Origin: Oikopleura dioica
Taxonomy: Eukaryota; Chordata; Appendicularia; Copelata; Oikopleuridae
Reading direction: 5' to 3'
Length of the DNA stretch: 64,000 nt
Assembly (NCBI GenBank): GCA_907165135.1
Contig: OU015567.1
Location: 13,087,001 to 13,151,000 of the forward strand
Shown: positions 20,791-32,944 of the stretch, piece after piece
Position numbering within the stretch: position 1 is the stretch's first letter
Layout: each line of letters begins with the position of its first letter
Made by a program: the position numbers and the translations under genes
The notes under the pieces: generated by a model
Databases searched by the model: none
What the model was told of the DNA's origin: nothing
What the model saw: only the letters and a program-made list of their open reading frames with translations

Positions 20791-22466
20791 ATGGCGACCA
20801 CGGGACTACAGCTCCTGGGGTTCGTCCTCGGGGTCATCGCCTGGTCGGGAATGATTGCAACTTGCATGAGCCCGGAATGGAGACAAAATTCAGTTGGTGG
20901 AACAGCCCTTGATGAGCATAAGAGGTAATTACCCAATAAATGCATTAAATAAACAGTATATAATCCTGATTTATCCATTGATTCATTACCATGATCAAAA
21001 GATTCGACGGCTTATGGACTCAATGCGAGCAGATGCCAAATGGGAACACAAATTGTGAAAGCTACAATGTATTTTTCATTGGCCTACCAGGTAAAATAGA
21101 CGTAGATCTTTCAGTAACTAAACGAAATTCCAGAGGTGCTACAAACATGCAGAGCGTTGATGATCACAGCCATCGGCCTTGGCTTTCTCGGCATCTTACT
21201 CTCCGTGTTAGGAATGAAGTGCACTTCAGTCGGAGCATCCAATCATAAGGCAAAAGCAAGGACTGCTTTGCTTGGTGGTCTATTGCTTGGCGTCGCCGGT
21301 AAGAAAGAATATGATTTTCGGTGTCTTCTACTCGTAAATTATTTCTCTTTACGAGCAGGAGTTATTTGGTGTTATAAATGTTAATCGGTGTGTTAGGTGT
21401 TTCGCAGGTAAGTCAAACAGGAACGATAGAGCTTATGACTTTCGAGAGTAGCTTCTTATGGCGATCGTTTGGACAACAAATGTCACCACTAAAAACCAGG
21501 TAAATCACTTTTTACATGTTACATGTACAAGCTAACTTTGACTTTAAGGATCCGCGGTATATTTGCAAAAATGGCGGAGTAACGGCTGCTTCGAGAAGAG
21601 ACAGGTTCAGATTTTGCGAATGTCCGACAACCAATGCAGACGCTTCTCAGGAGGGATAAAAAGTCTGATCAAAAATAAGCAGACAAATTGCCAAATGCCA
21701 AACGACGATTATCCCAGTCAACAGTGTGCTGTAACTTCACCTTTCAAAACTGGCAGCGCTTTGCCCCCAAATATGATTGGGCCGTGGATGTTTTTTGTCG
21801 GAGCAGTTCTGACCGTTACTCAGGGAGAGTTTCAGAAATTCTTGATGTTAACAAGTCAAGACATTCTTGAACTCTTTTGGAAGCGAAATGAAAGGCGGAA
21901 AAGTCCACATTTGGACAATTCTAGCCAATTGAGTGAACCGAAATTCTCGTCTTTGGTGTCGCAAGCGCGGGCCTTGAGCGGGGCCAGTTCGAATTCGAAC
22001 TCGCCACCTCAAGTTTCCGCCGACCATATCCAAGTTCACTCGTACCTATGACCGTTGTTTTCAGCTGCCTGCACGGGCGCCAGCGTCTCTTACTACGCGC
22101 ACAAAGTCGTGCAGGAATACTTCAACCCCGTACTGCCTTACAACACGCCGCTCTATCTCAGATTCGAATACGGAAGTGCGCTTTTTATTGGATGGATTTC
22201 GCTTATCATGGGTATGTTACAACAAATCTGAATATCTTCTCATAAAAATTAGGTGTCCTATCGTCTGTCATTATGTCTGCAGCATCACTAATGGTCCTAT
22301 CAAAAATTGCCAAAGGAGAAATTCTGCAAAACGGCTACCTCAAGAAGCATTTGGGTAAAGAAATAGACTGAAACAAAAATAAGAAATGAATCATTCAGGG
22401 TACAAACAACTTGAAGGCTTGCGAACTCAGAACAAACTCACACACGCCGTCCAGGAATACGTCTGA
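20791..22466 (+). CDS. Claudin
   Basis: Six exons (20791-20924, 21002-21090, 21134-21298, 22065-22211, 22253-22354, 22399-22466) give 705 nt and 234 residues. Four hydrophobic segments are visible. The first extracellular loop has the claudin signature FDGLWTQC followed by a second Cys; loop 2 contains YFNPVLPYN, matching the F-Y-N-P motif before TM4 (SALFIGWISLIM). The C-terminus QEYV fits the claudin PDZ-binding YV ending. It should form tight junctions between epithelial cells. Intron 3 is 766 bp, far longer than the rest, and contains an open stretch (21563-22051) with no recognisable domain. Confidence 0.93.
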
Positions 22467-22857
22467 ATACTATCGATAATTATGCAGTCCTCAAACATTG
22501 CGGAAGCCTTCTGTTCTTTTAAATTATTGCACTAACACCGAAATGTTCACAATTGCGATTTCCATCAACCATTCCTTTATAAATACTCTCCGTTCGAAAT
22601 AAACGAAATTATTTTCTTCAAATCGATGCTCAAAATTTGCATGCAAAAATTTCAAACAGTAAAAGCAAGCGATGAAATCGTCCTTGAGCAGACCTATGAA
22701 TACTATTTGAGCGTCATTTATCTGCATAGAAAACTGTCCTAGTTTCTAAGACGCGATAAAAACACGCGGTCAGAAGACCGCCTCGACATTTACAGGCACG
22801 TATACGTAAGTAACGTCGACGTTTGCCACGCAAATTTGCAAATGCTAAACCCCAGCA

Positions 22858-22863
22858 TATAAA
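22858..22863 (+). promoter_or_regulatory. TATA box
   Basis: TATAAA, 49 bp upstream of the ATG at 22912, at the spacing expected for a focused promoter with a short leader. Confidence 0.65.
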
Positions 22864-22911
22864 CAACTGCTGAAGAAGGTTCCATTATCTTGACAGAAAA
22901 AAAATTGAAAG

Positions 22912-23294
22912 ATGCTCGTCTCCTTCGAATACGCCGCCGTCCAAGCCGCTGCCTACCAAGTGCAAATCAAGGAGGTAGTTTAAAATTTGAGAAAAAAATT
23001 CTCAACTTGACTGACTTTTTTTAGACCGAAACTATCGGCTCCTATCTGACCAAAGCCGCTGCTTACTACAAGATTGATCTGAAAAAGTGCAAGTTCACTA
23101 CCTCGAATGGCTTCACCGTTACTGTAAGAAATCTATTTTAGTGAATTAATTTCTAACAAAGCTATTAGGCTGGCATGACTTCTGCCCAGTTCGCCGCGGG
23201 TAAATCTACTTGTGGAGGTCGATCTGCCGCAGCGGCATCATCTCAGAAGGTCGTCATCAAGATCGAGTACTCTTCTACTTCTGTCTGCCGTTAA
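22912..23294 (+). CDS. Small Ala-rich protein of unknown function
   Basis: Three exons (22912-22974, 23025-23123, 23169-23294) with GT-AG introns of 50 and 45 bp encode 95 residues: MLVSFEYAAVQAAAYQ, then TETIGSYLTKAAAYYKIDLK, FTTSNGFTVT, a Gly/Ala-rich loop, and a final strand KVVIKIEYSSTSVCR. There is no signal peptide or membrane segment. The strand-helix-strand-strand order loosely recalls a ubiquitin-like beta-grasp fold, but this is weak. Codon use is strongly biased and a TATA box lies upstream, hinting at high expression. No family recognised. Confidence 0.7.
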
Positions 23295-24804
23295 ATTCGC
23301 CTTCAAGTGAATTTCCGCGAAATTCTTCGTGGGAAACGCTTTCAAATCAAAGTGCAGTGATTTCTACCGTCTTCAATAAACTTTCAATATTAGATGTAAG
23401 ATCTTCTTTTTCTTGAGTTATTCTCGCAGCAGATTTGTCTGCTTGAAAGTAAATGCACGTAAAATAGCACAAAGCTCCTTAGAAACATGATCTTGTCATC
23501 CGTTGATGCGTTCACCCTCCCTTTTATTTTATTTTTTGACCTTCTATTGACTGCCTTCGCAATTAATTAATTTCCTTCTGTTGCGACCGACGAAGAAACA
23601 GGTTTGTTTCATTGAGAGCAGAGAAGTTTGTAAAAATGTCGATAGATTTTGTAAAAAGGAGAGACTAAGCATTTTCATCCGTCAAAATGAGTATCGGTAT
23701 GAAATTAAAAAGAGGTACAGATTTATTTTTAGTTAGACGAGATCTTTTGATAGTGATAGAAACATTTATTATTTATAAAAAACCTTAATACAATTGTCTC
23801 ACTTATCCGACAAAATTAAAAAAATAAAAGCATGAAAGGGATAAATTAAAGAGAAAAAAGGAGAAAAGATAAAAATGGCAGGTATTAAGACCGATTAATT
23901 TGCAAATAAAGAGTCTATTTCTGATGAATAAAGTTCATCCATTTTGTGAACCTTCAACTAGCCGACACGACTTTGACATAACCATGAACTTTGATTGGCA
24001 GATTCGCCGCAAGAACAAAGGGCGCTATACTGTATATAGGCTCGACATACGAAGAGGGCGTTGAATAATGCATGAAACTCATTAGGGTGTTTGGTTGATC
24101 GCGTGCTTTTTACCATTTTTATATTTTCAGCACTCGGCGATCGAAGGATAGATCAGAACACAATTCACCTCAAGCCGAAGTGCGATACTTTCATTTTTAT
24201 CAGCTGCGAAGACAGTACAGAGATGACAGAAGCCTTGAACTTAGACTTTGGGAAGCTAAGAAACCTTGCAAAGCAAATTAACATGAATAAATTTATGTAA
24301 GTTGATTTTTCGCTTTGAGATTTTTTGGAATATCAGAATAGATCTGGTGAAATAAGGTCGGGTGGGAAGATTTAGATTCTGCGTCAGTCGACGCCTTAAA
24401 GATAGCTTCTTCACTTGCATAAGTTACGTGATAATTAGTTTTGGTCCCCAACTTTTAAACCATAACTAGGTTTAGGTAGGATAATCCTATATAGAATAAG
24501 GAATAGAATTTCTATTCCTTGAATTGAACGAGAATCTATCCCTTGAATATAGAACTCGTATACGCGACCATATTAAACGTGGTACTATATATCACGTAAA
24601 CTATTATATGGTAGATAGTTTCAAGAAAATTAGAATAACATATTAATCCACATTATTAAGCACGGACAGCCCGCTGTCGACTCTGTATATGAGCGAAGCC
24701 CTCTTGCGGCGCGGACAAAATCATATTATCCCACTCATTTTTAAAGCGAACTTTGAATTGCAATAACCCCATATTTATACAGAGACCAGCCGCAAAGAAA
24801 CGAT
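23295..24804. other. Intergenic, AT-rich
   Basis: 1.5 kb between the small Ala-rich gene and the GPCR. The open frame 24091-24300 follows a TTTTCAG acceptor-like site and could be an exon of either neighbour, but I cannot connect it. Nothing else seen. Confidence 0.45.
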
Positions 24805-27142
24805 ATGGAGGCGATTGCGATGACAACTGGAATTTTATACACAATAGGTATCTTAAATTATACTAAATTCTGATTTATATGGTACTTTAATCAATCGTCC
24901 AATCGTCGAAATTGCAGTTTTTTTTGACAAAAATCTCCGGCAAATTTGTAATTTTAAGCCTTCGTTATTGGATTCTTTGCGAATATTGTGGTGCTTTATT
25001 CGATGATTGCAAGGATGCCGAAGAAGAACGACTCCGAGTACCTGATTTTGCAATTGCTGCTTACCGATCTATGCTATGTGATAATTCTGGATCGTGTTGA
25101 TAGATATACCAGTTATAGTGGTACAATTAAATGATCAATTGTCAATCGAGCATATGCCGTTCTCAATTGAAAACATGCAAAAGCGATTTGTCAACACGAC
25201 TCAAAGCCCTTCTGGATCATCAACGCCTTTCGTGGCTTTTCTTGGCCCTTTGGAGGTGCAATGGGGCTCATTATATGTAAATTTTGCACTGGAATGTTCT
25301 ATGTAGGCGGGTTTTTTGAAATCTTTAATTGTTAATTTTCGGAGGTCCTTTTTGAAGACCGATTCAAAAAGCCTGGACAGGAATGAACGCAATGTCGTAC
25401 TTCATCTGCGCGCTCAGCTGGAATCGCTACTCAATCCTCTTCAACGTTCTAAGTTGGAACAAATTCATATCCGTCCGCGGCATGTCAATAATCATCTGGA
25501 TATTTTCATTTCTGTGCTCTGTTCCGATGTGGGTGTCATCTATTCTACATGTCGACGCTAAAAACGATACGATGTGTCGGCCAGACTTCAGTGAATTCGG
25601 GTGAGTGTTTTTCGTAGAAAATGGGCATTATTTATTCTGCGGAACAATCGTACCTCGCCAGCGATCCATATTTTATTAGAAGAATCTCGATTAAAGCCAT
25701 TTTATTTTGCTAGTGGTTTAATCAGTAGTAACTCATAATAGGTAGAATATTCGTAATTACGTATGACGAGGAATCTTCTTATGATTTATAAATTTTGATA
25801 AATACAATTATTATATGTCCCAATAAGTATGTGATGCGGAAAGTCAACTTGGCTATGGTCAATCCGCGACCGTCGAACTGGTTATTTTTTGGAGGCCAAC
25901 TTGACCCGATGATCCGCTGATAAGGACCACTAGGCTTCGATAAATGACCCCGTAGCGTTAGAATATTGGACGTGTTTTGAGGCCCGAATCGACTACCGTG
26001 CAATATCTTTATGGTTTTTGTTTGTGATCATGAACTTACCTGGATGATCCGGACTAAAAATTTAAGATGATGATTATTCAAAGTGAAAATCTAATCGGGT
26101 TCGGTTAGTTAATTATTTTTAATTATTCAATGCAGATTTTTTTTAAACGGAGTTATCGCTTCGTTCGACTTCATGTTAAACCCTGTGAAAAAATAATGAG
26201 GAAGAACGTGAACGAACCGAAAACTTAATTTAGAGAGAATCGAGCGTATTTCATGATGACCTTGAACGATATACTGAAAATCATTGTTGGCTTCATCTTC
26301 CCTCTTGTGATCATTATTTATTGCAATGCCGCCATCGTTCATTTCGTCATCACAGCAATGAAGGTAGCTTTCAATGTTACGCAAAAATTATGGATCAATT
26401 CTGGCATGTAGTCGATATATTTGAAAACGATTTTAAGACGAACTCTTCGGAACGTACAGTGATAATCCGACGGAAAGCATCGATAAGTGGCGTTTTGATA
26501 GTATTTGTCTATCTCATTTCTTGGCTCCCAAATAGGTAATTTATGTTAAAAGCTTTTGAACCCATTTCAACTATTGTTTGATTTTCAAAAATATAAGATA
26601 TTAATAATGAATGGTAATAAAAATAAAGCCAGGCCAAAAAGTTTCAGAAGAATAATTGATGGTCCCTAAAACTTTCGTTAGAACCATTTTAAGCTCTATT
26701 CTGTCGTATGGGAACAGAAATGATCCCATGCAGTTTCAAAAAGCTTCTCCTTCATCAAAAATTTACAGGGTCACTTCTTCACTTATCATGATTCAACAAT
26801 ACGAAATAGCAAACATTCCAGGAAGAGTCATGAAACCGCTGATGTTTATGCACAAACTCAACTCTTGTTGGCTCATTCTCGCGGTAGCAATCAACCCTTT
26901 TTTATACGCGCTGCATGGGAAGAACATCAGACAAGGAGTTATCATGAGCATGAAGGTTAGTACTAGAAATAATTTTCGTTTGAAAATAGTGTCTTTTATA
27001 GAAGAGCCCTATTTCTGCAATGATAACAGCGGTTACTTCAAAAGTAACACCGCTTTCACGGCGGTTTTCAAAAATTGGCCGTGAGTCGAGAAAACTAAAA
27101 ACGACAATGTCATGTGACGAAACCTGCCCCGCAATGAGATAA
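24805..27142 (+). CDS. Class A (rhodopsin-like) G protein-coupled receptor
   Basis: Seven hydrophobic segments across about eight exons. Landmarks: TM1 GFFANIVVLYSM (N1.50); TM2 LLLTDLCYVII (D2.50); PFG before the TM3 Cys; TM3 ending SWNRY, so DRY is replaced by NRY; TM5 FIFPLVIIIYCN (P5.50); TM6 YLISWLP (W6.48, P6.50); TM7 AINPFLYAL (NPxxY). Cys3.25 to Arg3.50 is exactly 25 residues, which supports a GC-AG intron at 25307-25380. The C-tail is Ser/Thr/Lys-rich and ends at 27142. The start at 24805 is provisional; an upstream exon is possible. General layout recalls GnRH/vasopressin-type peptide receptors, but ligand and subfamily are unknown. Confidence 0.85.
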
Positions 27143-27285
27143 AAGTCGCTAGAAAGACGACGCCCGTTTCCTGTAAATAAATATGTACACAGCTGTAATA
27201 ATTGAAATAATGGAAGATGTATTGAAAGGTCAGGGACTCGACGAGCCAAGCGTATTAGCAGAATAACAGGAAGATTGCAATTGAG

Positions 27286-29461
27286 CTACTGTAACATTTT
27301 TAAAATATCGTTGAGGTTTCCTTTCACATTATCGGTCTTCCGCGAAAGAGCGTCGAGTTTTTCAAAACTTTCGGGCTTTGCGAACCTTCTCTTTGGCGGC
27401 TTAGAAGCAGTGGAAATATAATGTCGATTGAAAAGCGCAAACCTGGTAGAATCCGGTAATGCCAGTAACGCCCTTCGACGCGGGTCTCTTCTCAGGCTTT
27501 TTGTCCTCGATAACAATACAATCATTACTTGATCCAGAGCGGTGCCTTCCTCTCTGAAGGAATGCGTGATCGATTATCTTAATGAGTAAGTACTTACAGG
27601 AGGACTTCTTGAAGAGCTGACACTTCTCTCCCTGCTGTCCCGTTTTTCCTTCTTCGACCTTTTCTCTCGTTTTCTATCCTTCCTTCTCTCCTTGTCTTTC
27701 TTCTTCATAAGTTTTCGAATCTCCTTGTCGATTTTGGAAACCTTTTCGTCTTCGGGAGGGCGAATTCTGTCATTTATCTGGTCTTGAATCGACGAAAAAA
27801 CAGAAGGTTTCCTCAGAAGTGTATTTTCATCTTCTTTTATGAAAATAATCTACAAACCTCAAGATTTGAAGTTTTGTCTTTGCCTCGACATGGTCTGGTT
27901 CAAGGTCAAGTATTTGCTCGAGCAAAGTTGCTGCGCGCTTTAGGTCGGGTTTTGAGGATTCGTTTGCTGAAACGGCTTGGGTTGAGATAACATTCGACCA
28001 GTCAAAAAGGACACGGATAAGGTAGGCCTTCGCGTTTTTATGCTCCGGGTCGATTTTGTACGCTGCTTCGAGGTCTTCGCATGCTGCTCGCCATTGCTTT
28101 CTGATAAAAGAATAAGCTTATGAAAGGAGAAATAAACGAAAAAACGAACCTGGATGAATAAAGAGCTCCACGAGCAACGAGAGCATCGGTATTCTCCTTA
28201 TCAAGTTCAAGCGCCGTGCGATAATTATTCATTGCTTCCTGAAGTTCCCCTTTTTTGAAGTATTCCACCCCTTTTGTAACGTATTTCTTCGATGCAAGCT
28301 TTGATTGACGCTCCCTCAGACAGCTTTTCATTTCTTCTAAATTGGAAATCGTTAGAGATAGAATAAATAAACTGTTAAATATTACCTTGTTTTGGGGGTG
28401 TGATAGGTGCTAAGAAAGACAGAGTGTCTTTTAAATCGACACCGAGTCGTTCAAGAATGTAGTGACTTCCAGTAGGATTTAGATACGCGTTCGAGCTGGT
28501 AATGATATCGTGAATCGAGTCTTTCTCCTTCGCTTCTTCTGAAAGCCTCCTTGGTCTGTCAATTGAGCCGAGTTTTGTTTTTAGAGACATGAGGGGATCG
28601 AATTCTTTCAGAACATCTACGTCTGTTGTGGCGATAAGGACATCTTTTTGGAATCGTTCAAAGACGCAGCGGACATAGTCACCCTCTTCCAAAAGTTCGT
28701 CTTTCTGTGTCAGAAAGTTAAAGAAAAAATTGCAAGTTAATAAATAGACCTGTGGGATTGTACAAAGAATCGTGACATTTTCCGGTACTCGTCTCAATCT
28801 GCCACAGTCAAGACTGACTAAGATCAGTTCGAATTGAGCTCTTCTCCAACTTCGGACTTTTCCCACGAGTATATCTCCTGGGACGAGCTCCTGCATAAAC
28901 TTGCTGAATGATCGCGACTCCGATGTCTTCATTACAGTCTCTGTAAGTAGGGCTATCACAATTCATATAAATCTTAACGGTCGAATTATATTTTATCCCT
29001 TCCTAAAGGCGGATGGATAGGCATGGCGTCTCCCTCATCTTCCAGTGGATCCCAGAGACGTTTGTCAGTAAGATTTGGCTTTTTTGAAGATTTTCACCGT
29101 TTACTGTCGGTCGCTGCGGGATATTTTTTGGAAAGATTAAAGAATTCGAATCTTGTCTTTGCTAGCCGGTGGATCTTCGATAACGCGATACGATCCGACA
29201 CTTTGAGGCTAGAATTTGTCGATGCTAATTGCTCGACCATTCGAGGATTGTCGTAGATCTCAACTGAATTTCCATTCGGATGAGAGTGGCAATTCATCAC
29301 GAGGGATGCAAGCTCTGGGTGCATTTTTGAGAATATTCCATGGTCCACAGCTGAAAGTGGTGAATTCTCGCAAAAACAAGGAAGAAAATACCTTTTGCAG
29401 CGTGAGCCAGTACTATAGGATCATACTCGATAGTTGTACTACGCTTTCGTTGCGATTCCAT
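27286..29461 (-). CDS. TTC14: Tetratricopeptide repeat protein 14 (S1 plus TPR)
   Basis: About ten exons. Order matches TTC14: MPIHPPLE segment, S1-like RNA-binding region (VPGDILVGKVRSW), then TPRs (GVEYFKKGELQEAMNNYRTA, ALVARGALYSSRKQWRAACE), then a Lys/Arg/Glu- and RS-rich tail. The human protein has YFKVGRHVDAMNEYNKAL and ALVARGALY at the equivalent places. TTC14 is a nuclear RNA-associated protein. Start is ATG at 29461. The PPL/E junction requires a GA-AG intron (28941-29002). Last gene of the minus-strand operon; an acceptor TTGTCAG lies in the leader. Confidence 0.88.
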
Positions 29462-29823
29462 TCCATTCAAACACACTGAATCAAAACCCACCAGGACTGA
29501 CAAATACTAACAAATCGGGAATTCAAAAAAAGCGTTCTCGCATGACAAAAAAGACAGGATTTTAGATGACAATTTTATTTTCTATGTGAGAGCAGTGAGG
29601 AGGCATGACATGAAAAATTACGAGCGGGATCCACGATTGTATCCCATTTTAAAAGAAGGTTGTTTTGATGGCTGGTGATTGTGGTGATGTTTTCGACGCT
29701 TAGGCATGGTCGAAACTGTGGAAGAATTATTCGATTGGACATCGTTGTAGATAGGTCCATTTCTAACTGGGCTTGATGGTACTGGTACTAAATTTACTCA
29801 TAAATAACCCTAGGACCTCTACC

Positions 29824-31734
29824 CTAATAACCTCCAGGACGTGTGCCTTGAAAATGTGAAAAGGTATTTGGAGGTCGTGATTGTCGTCTACCACGATTGA
29901 AACCTTGTGTTCCAGTTGGTCCTGATGATGAACAATTGTGTGATGAATCTTGTGAGTGAAACGTGGTAGATGAATGGCGATTCTGTTGATTAGTGTCCAA
30001 GGTTCGAGTTTCATATCTGACTGTCGGACTGTTGCGATTGATTCTCTGATTAAAGCCTGATGTTGATGGCGCGTCTGATCCGACAGAGGATGAAGTGCTT
30101 GGTCTTGGATCCTCGTCCCAAGAAGAGTACCTCTTTTTCGGTCTTGGGGTTGGATTCCTTTGCCTTTCTTCTTTTTTCTTTTCCCAAAATGCGATCTGGC
30201 TTGCTGTTGGAGGTCTCCATTCGCGCTCTTTACGCAACCGCTTTCTTTCCTCTTTTTGTTTCTTCTCTCGCTCTCTTTCTTGCTCTCTGATGCGACAGCT
30301 GAATCTACTCATATTCATGAGATTCAAAATCGGTCCATCTTCTTGTCCAAATTCTAGTTCTTCATTCGTGCGATCTGCAACAAACTCGACGTCGGAGTTA
30401 TCCGAGTAAGGATTTGGTGAGTTTCCGTTCGATGAACTTCCCTTGCTCTCTATTTCTCTTTTTACTAAAGAACCTTCATTTTCGCCTCCACATCCGCTCG
30501 CAGTGGATCTTCCGGGATTATTGCTAGCTTCTGTTGTCGAAGAAGTCGCATTCCAGCCCCAAGAATTCGATATTCCAGCCTCAAAGATAGACCTAGATTC
30601 ACCCCATTTTGGAGGTGATTGCTGGCGCACTCTGTTTCGATTTCTGTTATGCCAGGCATAGTCTTCGAATCCCCAGCCCGAAGAAGGCGGACGAGATGGT
30701 TGGACCTCAGGATACTTTGGCTTCTCAGTTTCATTTTTCCAGATCTGCTTCTGTATCTTCCAGTCTGCTGTTTTCCAAGCGTTGCAATGAGGAGCATCTG
30801 TTGCTGACCAAGACTCGCAGTCTTTTGAAGCTTTATCGCAAATAAAGCAAAAACACTTCTCGCAAAAGGACTCGTTCGCTTCAATCGCTTGCTCATAGGG
30901 CTGAAGCTTGGTGAACTTATTTTTCGGGCAATCTGATCGATGATGAGAAAGTATGTCACCTTGCTTTTCTCCAGTTATCTCTAAAACCCACGTCAAGAAC
31001 TTTTTTCGACAAAAAACATACCGAAGTCTTCATCGTCGTTTTCATTATCATCCTCAACTGGTTTTAGTTCAGGCTCCTTGACAGTCACTTCTTGTACTTC
31101 TGAATCAAAGTCCTCAAGCACAATAACTTCGCCTTTGACAGAAGGAGTTGTGATTTGCCGCAAGTGATTGGAAGGAAAGCTTTCGAATGAATCACCGATC
31201 ACAATGACTTCTTGATTCTCTCTTTTTTGTTGGGGTCGACGGCGCGGATCTGTTGGCTTGTTGAATACTTGATCGCGGCTACTTAAAGTCGGAGCCTCCC
31301 TGATATTCGCATTTTCCAGGATCTTTTTCGCTTGTTCCAAGGCATCGTCGATAGATTCTCCTTGAAGAGAGGCGATCGACCTCCATGGCACTCCTGTATA
31401 TCTTGCTGCTCTCTCCTCAACTTGATTGCTTGGTGTTGGCAGAGCCATCAACGCATTCAAGGAGCTTGGCTCTGTTTCTGTTGAGTTAATCGAAATGATC
31501 TCCTGGCAGTTTTCTTTCGTCTCTGAATGAGCTTGTGGGATCTCGTATTTTGGAATATCTGCGATTAGTTGATCCAAGTCGGCTTCCTATAAATATAAGT
31601 GAATACTCATGAAAAAGATTGACTTGTCATCTTACATCATCAGAGGCAAACTCCAGATCAGGCGGTAAACTTGAGTCAGAGACCTCGCTCTGGTTATCAA
31701 CCTCCTCAAACTCATTCATCATTTCATCCGACAT
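29824..31734 (-). CDS. Nuclear-type protein with SUMO-interaction motifs and a Cys/His motif
   Basis: Three exons (31734-31636, 31586-31022, 30980-29824) with GT-AG introns of 49 and 41 bp; about 606 residues. Two SUMO-interaction-like motifs, EVIVIGDSFE and EVIVLEDFDSE, lie in the middle. Then comes a Cys/His block (FCEKCFCFICDKASKDC, followed by HCNAW and W), a compact motif I have seen in uncharacterised plant and animal nuclear proteins. The C-terminal third is disordered and rich in Ser, Pro, Arg and Gly, with a long E/K/R stretch. Function unknown; SUMO binding is inference. Operon position four of five, with TTTAG nine bases before the ATG as trans-splice acceptor. Confidence 0.75.
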
Positions 31735-31855
31735 CGAAAAATCTAAACGATGAAAAAATTAACAGTCTTTTATCTAATTTACATTTATTATCTCAATTTA
31801 GAGATTCAGAAGATTGCACAGACAGAATAACTTGAACAAAAATATGAAATAACTC

Positions 31856-32778
31856 CTAAAGGTTTTGGACTAAAATCTCGGCAGCACGAGAAATGTCCCC
31901 TCTCGTGTTGATAAGAGCTGCCTTTGCACGATCCTCAGGAAATCCCATAGCGACTAGGCTTTCGATTGCCTCGCGACTTGGAACAACTGAATAATGATTT
32001 TGAAGATGAACATAGAAGAAGAAAATTTTACATTGAGGAGGTTGTTGCTGTCTTCTGACTTGCGGCCGAGCTGCGGTTGGTGGCCCAGCTCGAAACCTCG
32101 CCATTTGGGCTTGAATCAGTCTCTGTTCTTCTTCATCTAGCCTAATTTTCTGCTGTATTTTTAGTGTCGCTCCGATGGGGTCTTTCACGGCTTCTTTTTC
32201 TTCCGAGAACGATCCGATGCTTCCATCCCAGCTAAACAGAGTCATTCCCATCACGAAGCCAAATGCAGCACTCTTTGGATTTCCTGAAAATCGAAAGATA
32301 TAAAAACTATGTCAGAAGGTTTCAAACCTTGAGCAAGACTAGCGAGAAACATGTACGTCATGCATTTTTCCGACAAAGACAGTTTCGAAAAGATATGAAG
32401 CTTTCTCTTAGGCGCGCAATATGCGATGAAAATGGGCGTGTATGAAGCCATAAGTGCGATTGGAAGAGTTATTCCGAGTCCAAGAGACCATGAGCTCCTA
32501 AAAATTGTTAGATTCATAATTGAGTCGAAGAAATACATGATCAAGGCAGAAGTGACGATGTTTCTAGCGAGGAGTTGCTCAGAGCCAATAATTCTCTCCA
32601 CCGAAGCATAATGATAACTCAAGTATCCGAAAGGGACGAGCTCATGTGATCCTTTTAGGAGCAAATTTGAAAATACTCCGAGCAGTTTCTCCGCATTATT
32701 TCCGAGTTGAAATCCGACGAGGCTCGAAAGCCCGATCCCTATCAAAACCGACCTCGTAACGGGAGCTCCTTCCAGCAT
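31856..32778 (-). CDS. UBAC2: UBA domain-containing protein 2, rhomboid-like ER membrane protein
   Basis: Three exons (32778-32328, 32283-32032, 31986-31856) total 834 nt, 277 residues; human is 344. The N-terminal two-thirds is a multi-span rhomboid-like region. GATLKIQQKIRLDEEEQ matches the GATLDIQRQQRMELLD linker of human UBAC2. The C-terminal 45 residues (AIESLVAMGFPEDRAKAAL) form a UBA domain, which binds ubiquitin. UBAC2 works in ER-associated degradation and tethers UBXD8 in the ER. The rhomboid serine/histidine pair is not evident, so it is a pseudoprotease. Third gene of the operon; GATTAAG immediately precedes the ATG. Confidence 0.9.
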
Positions 32779-32944
32779 CTTAATCAATTTGAATAATTTT
32801 TAGAAAACAAAATGCTGACAAGTTTTGAAGCTGATATCGTGAACAGAATTTGGTAGAACAAGTTTTAAAAATACGCACTACGGATATATATTTACAGTGA
32901 ACGTTATAATTTGACTTGATCGTAAAAAAGGGGCATTTTCTTTA

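Noticed and set aside
29030-29110. GG-AG intron between TTC14 exons 2 and 3
   Set aside because: A canonical donor GTAAAC four bases earlier gives the right phase.
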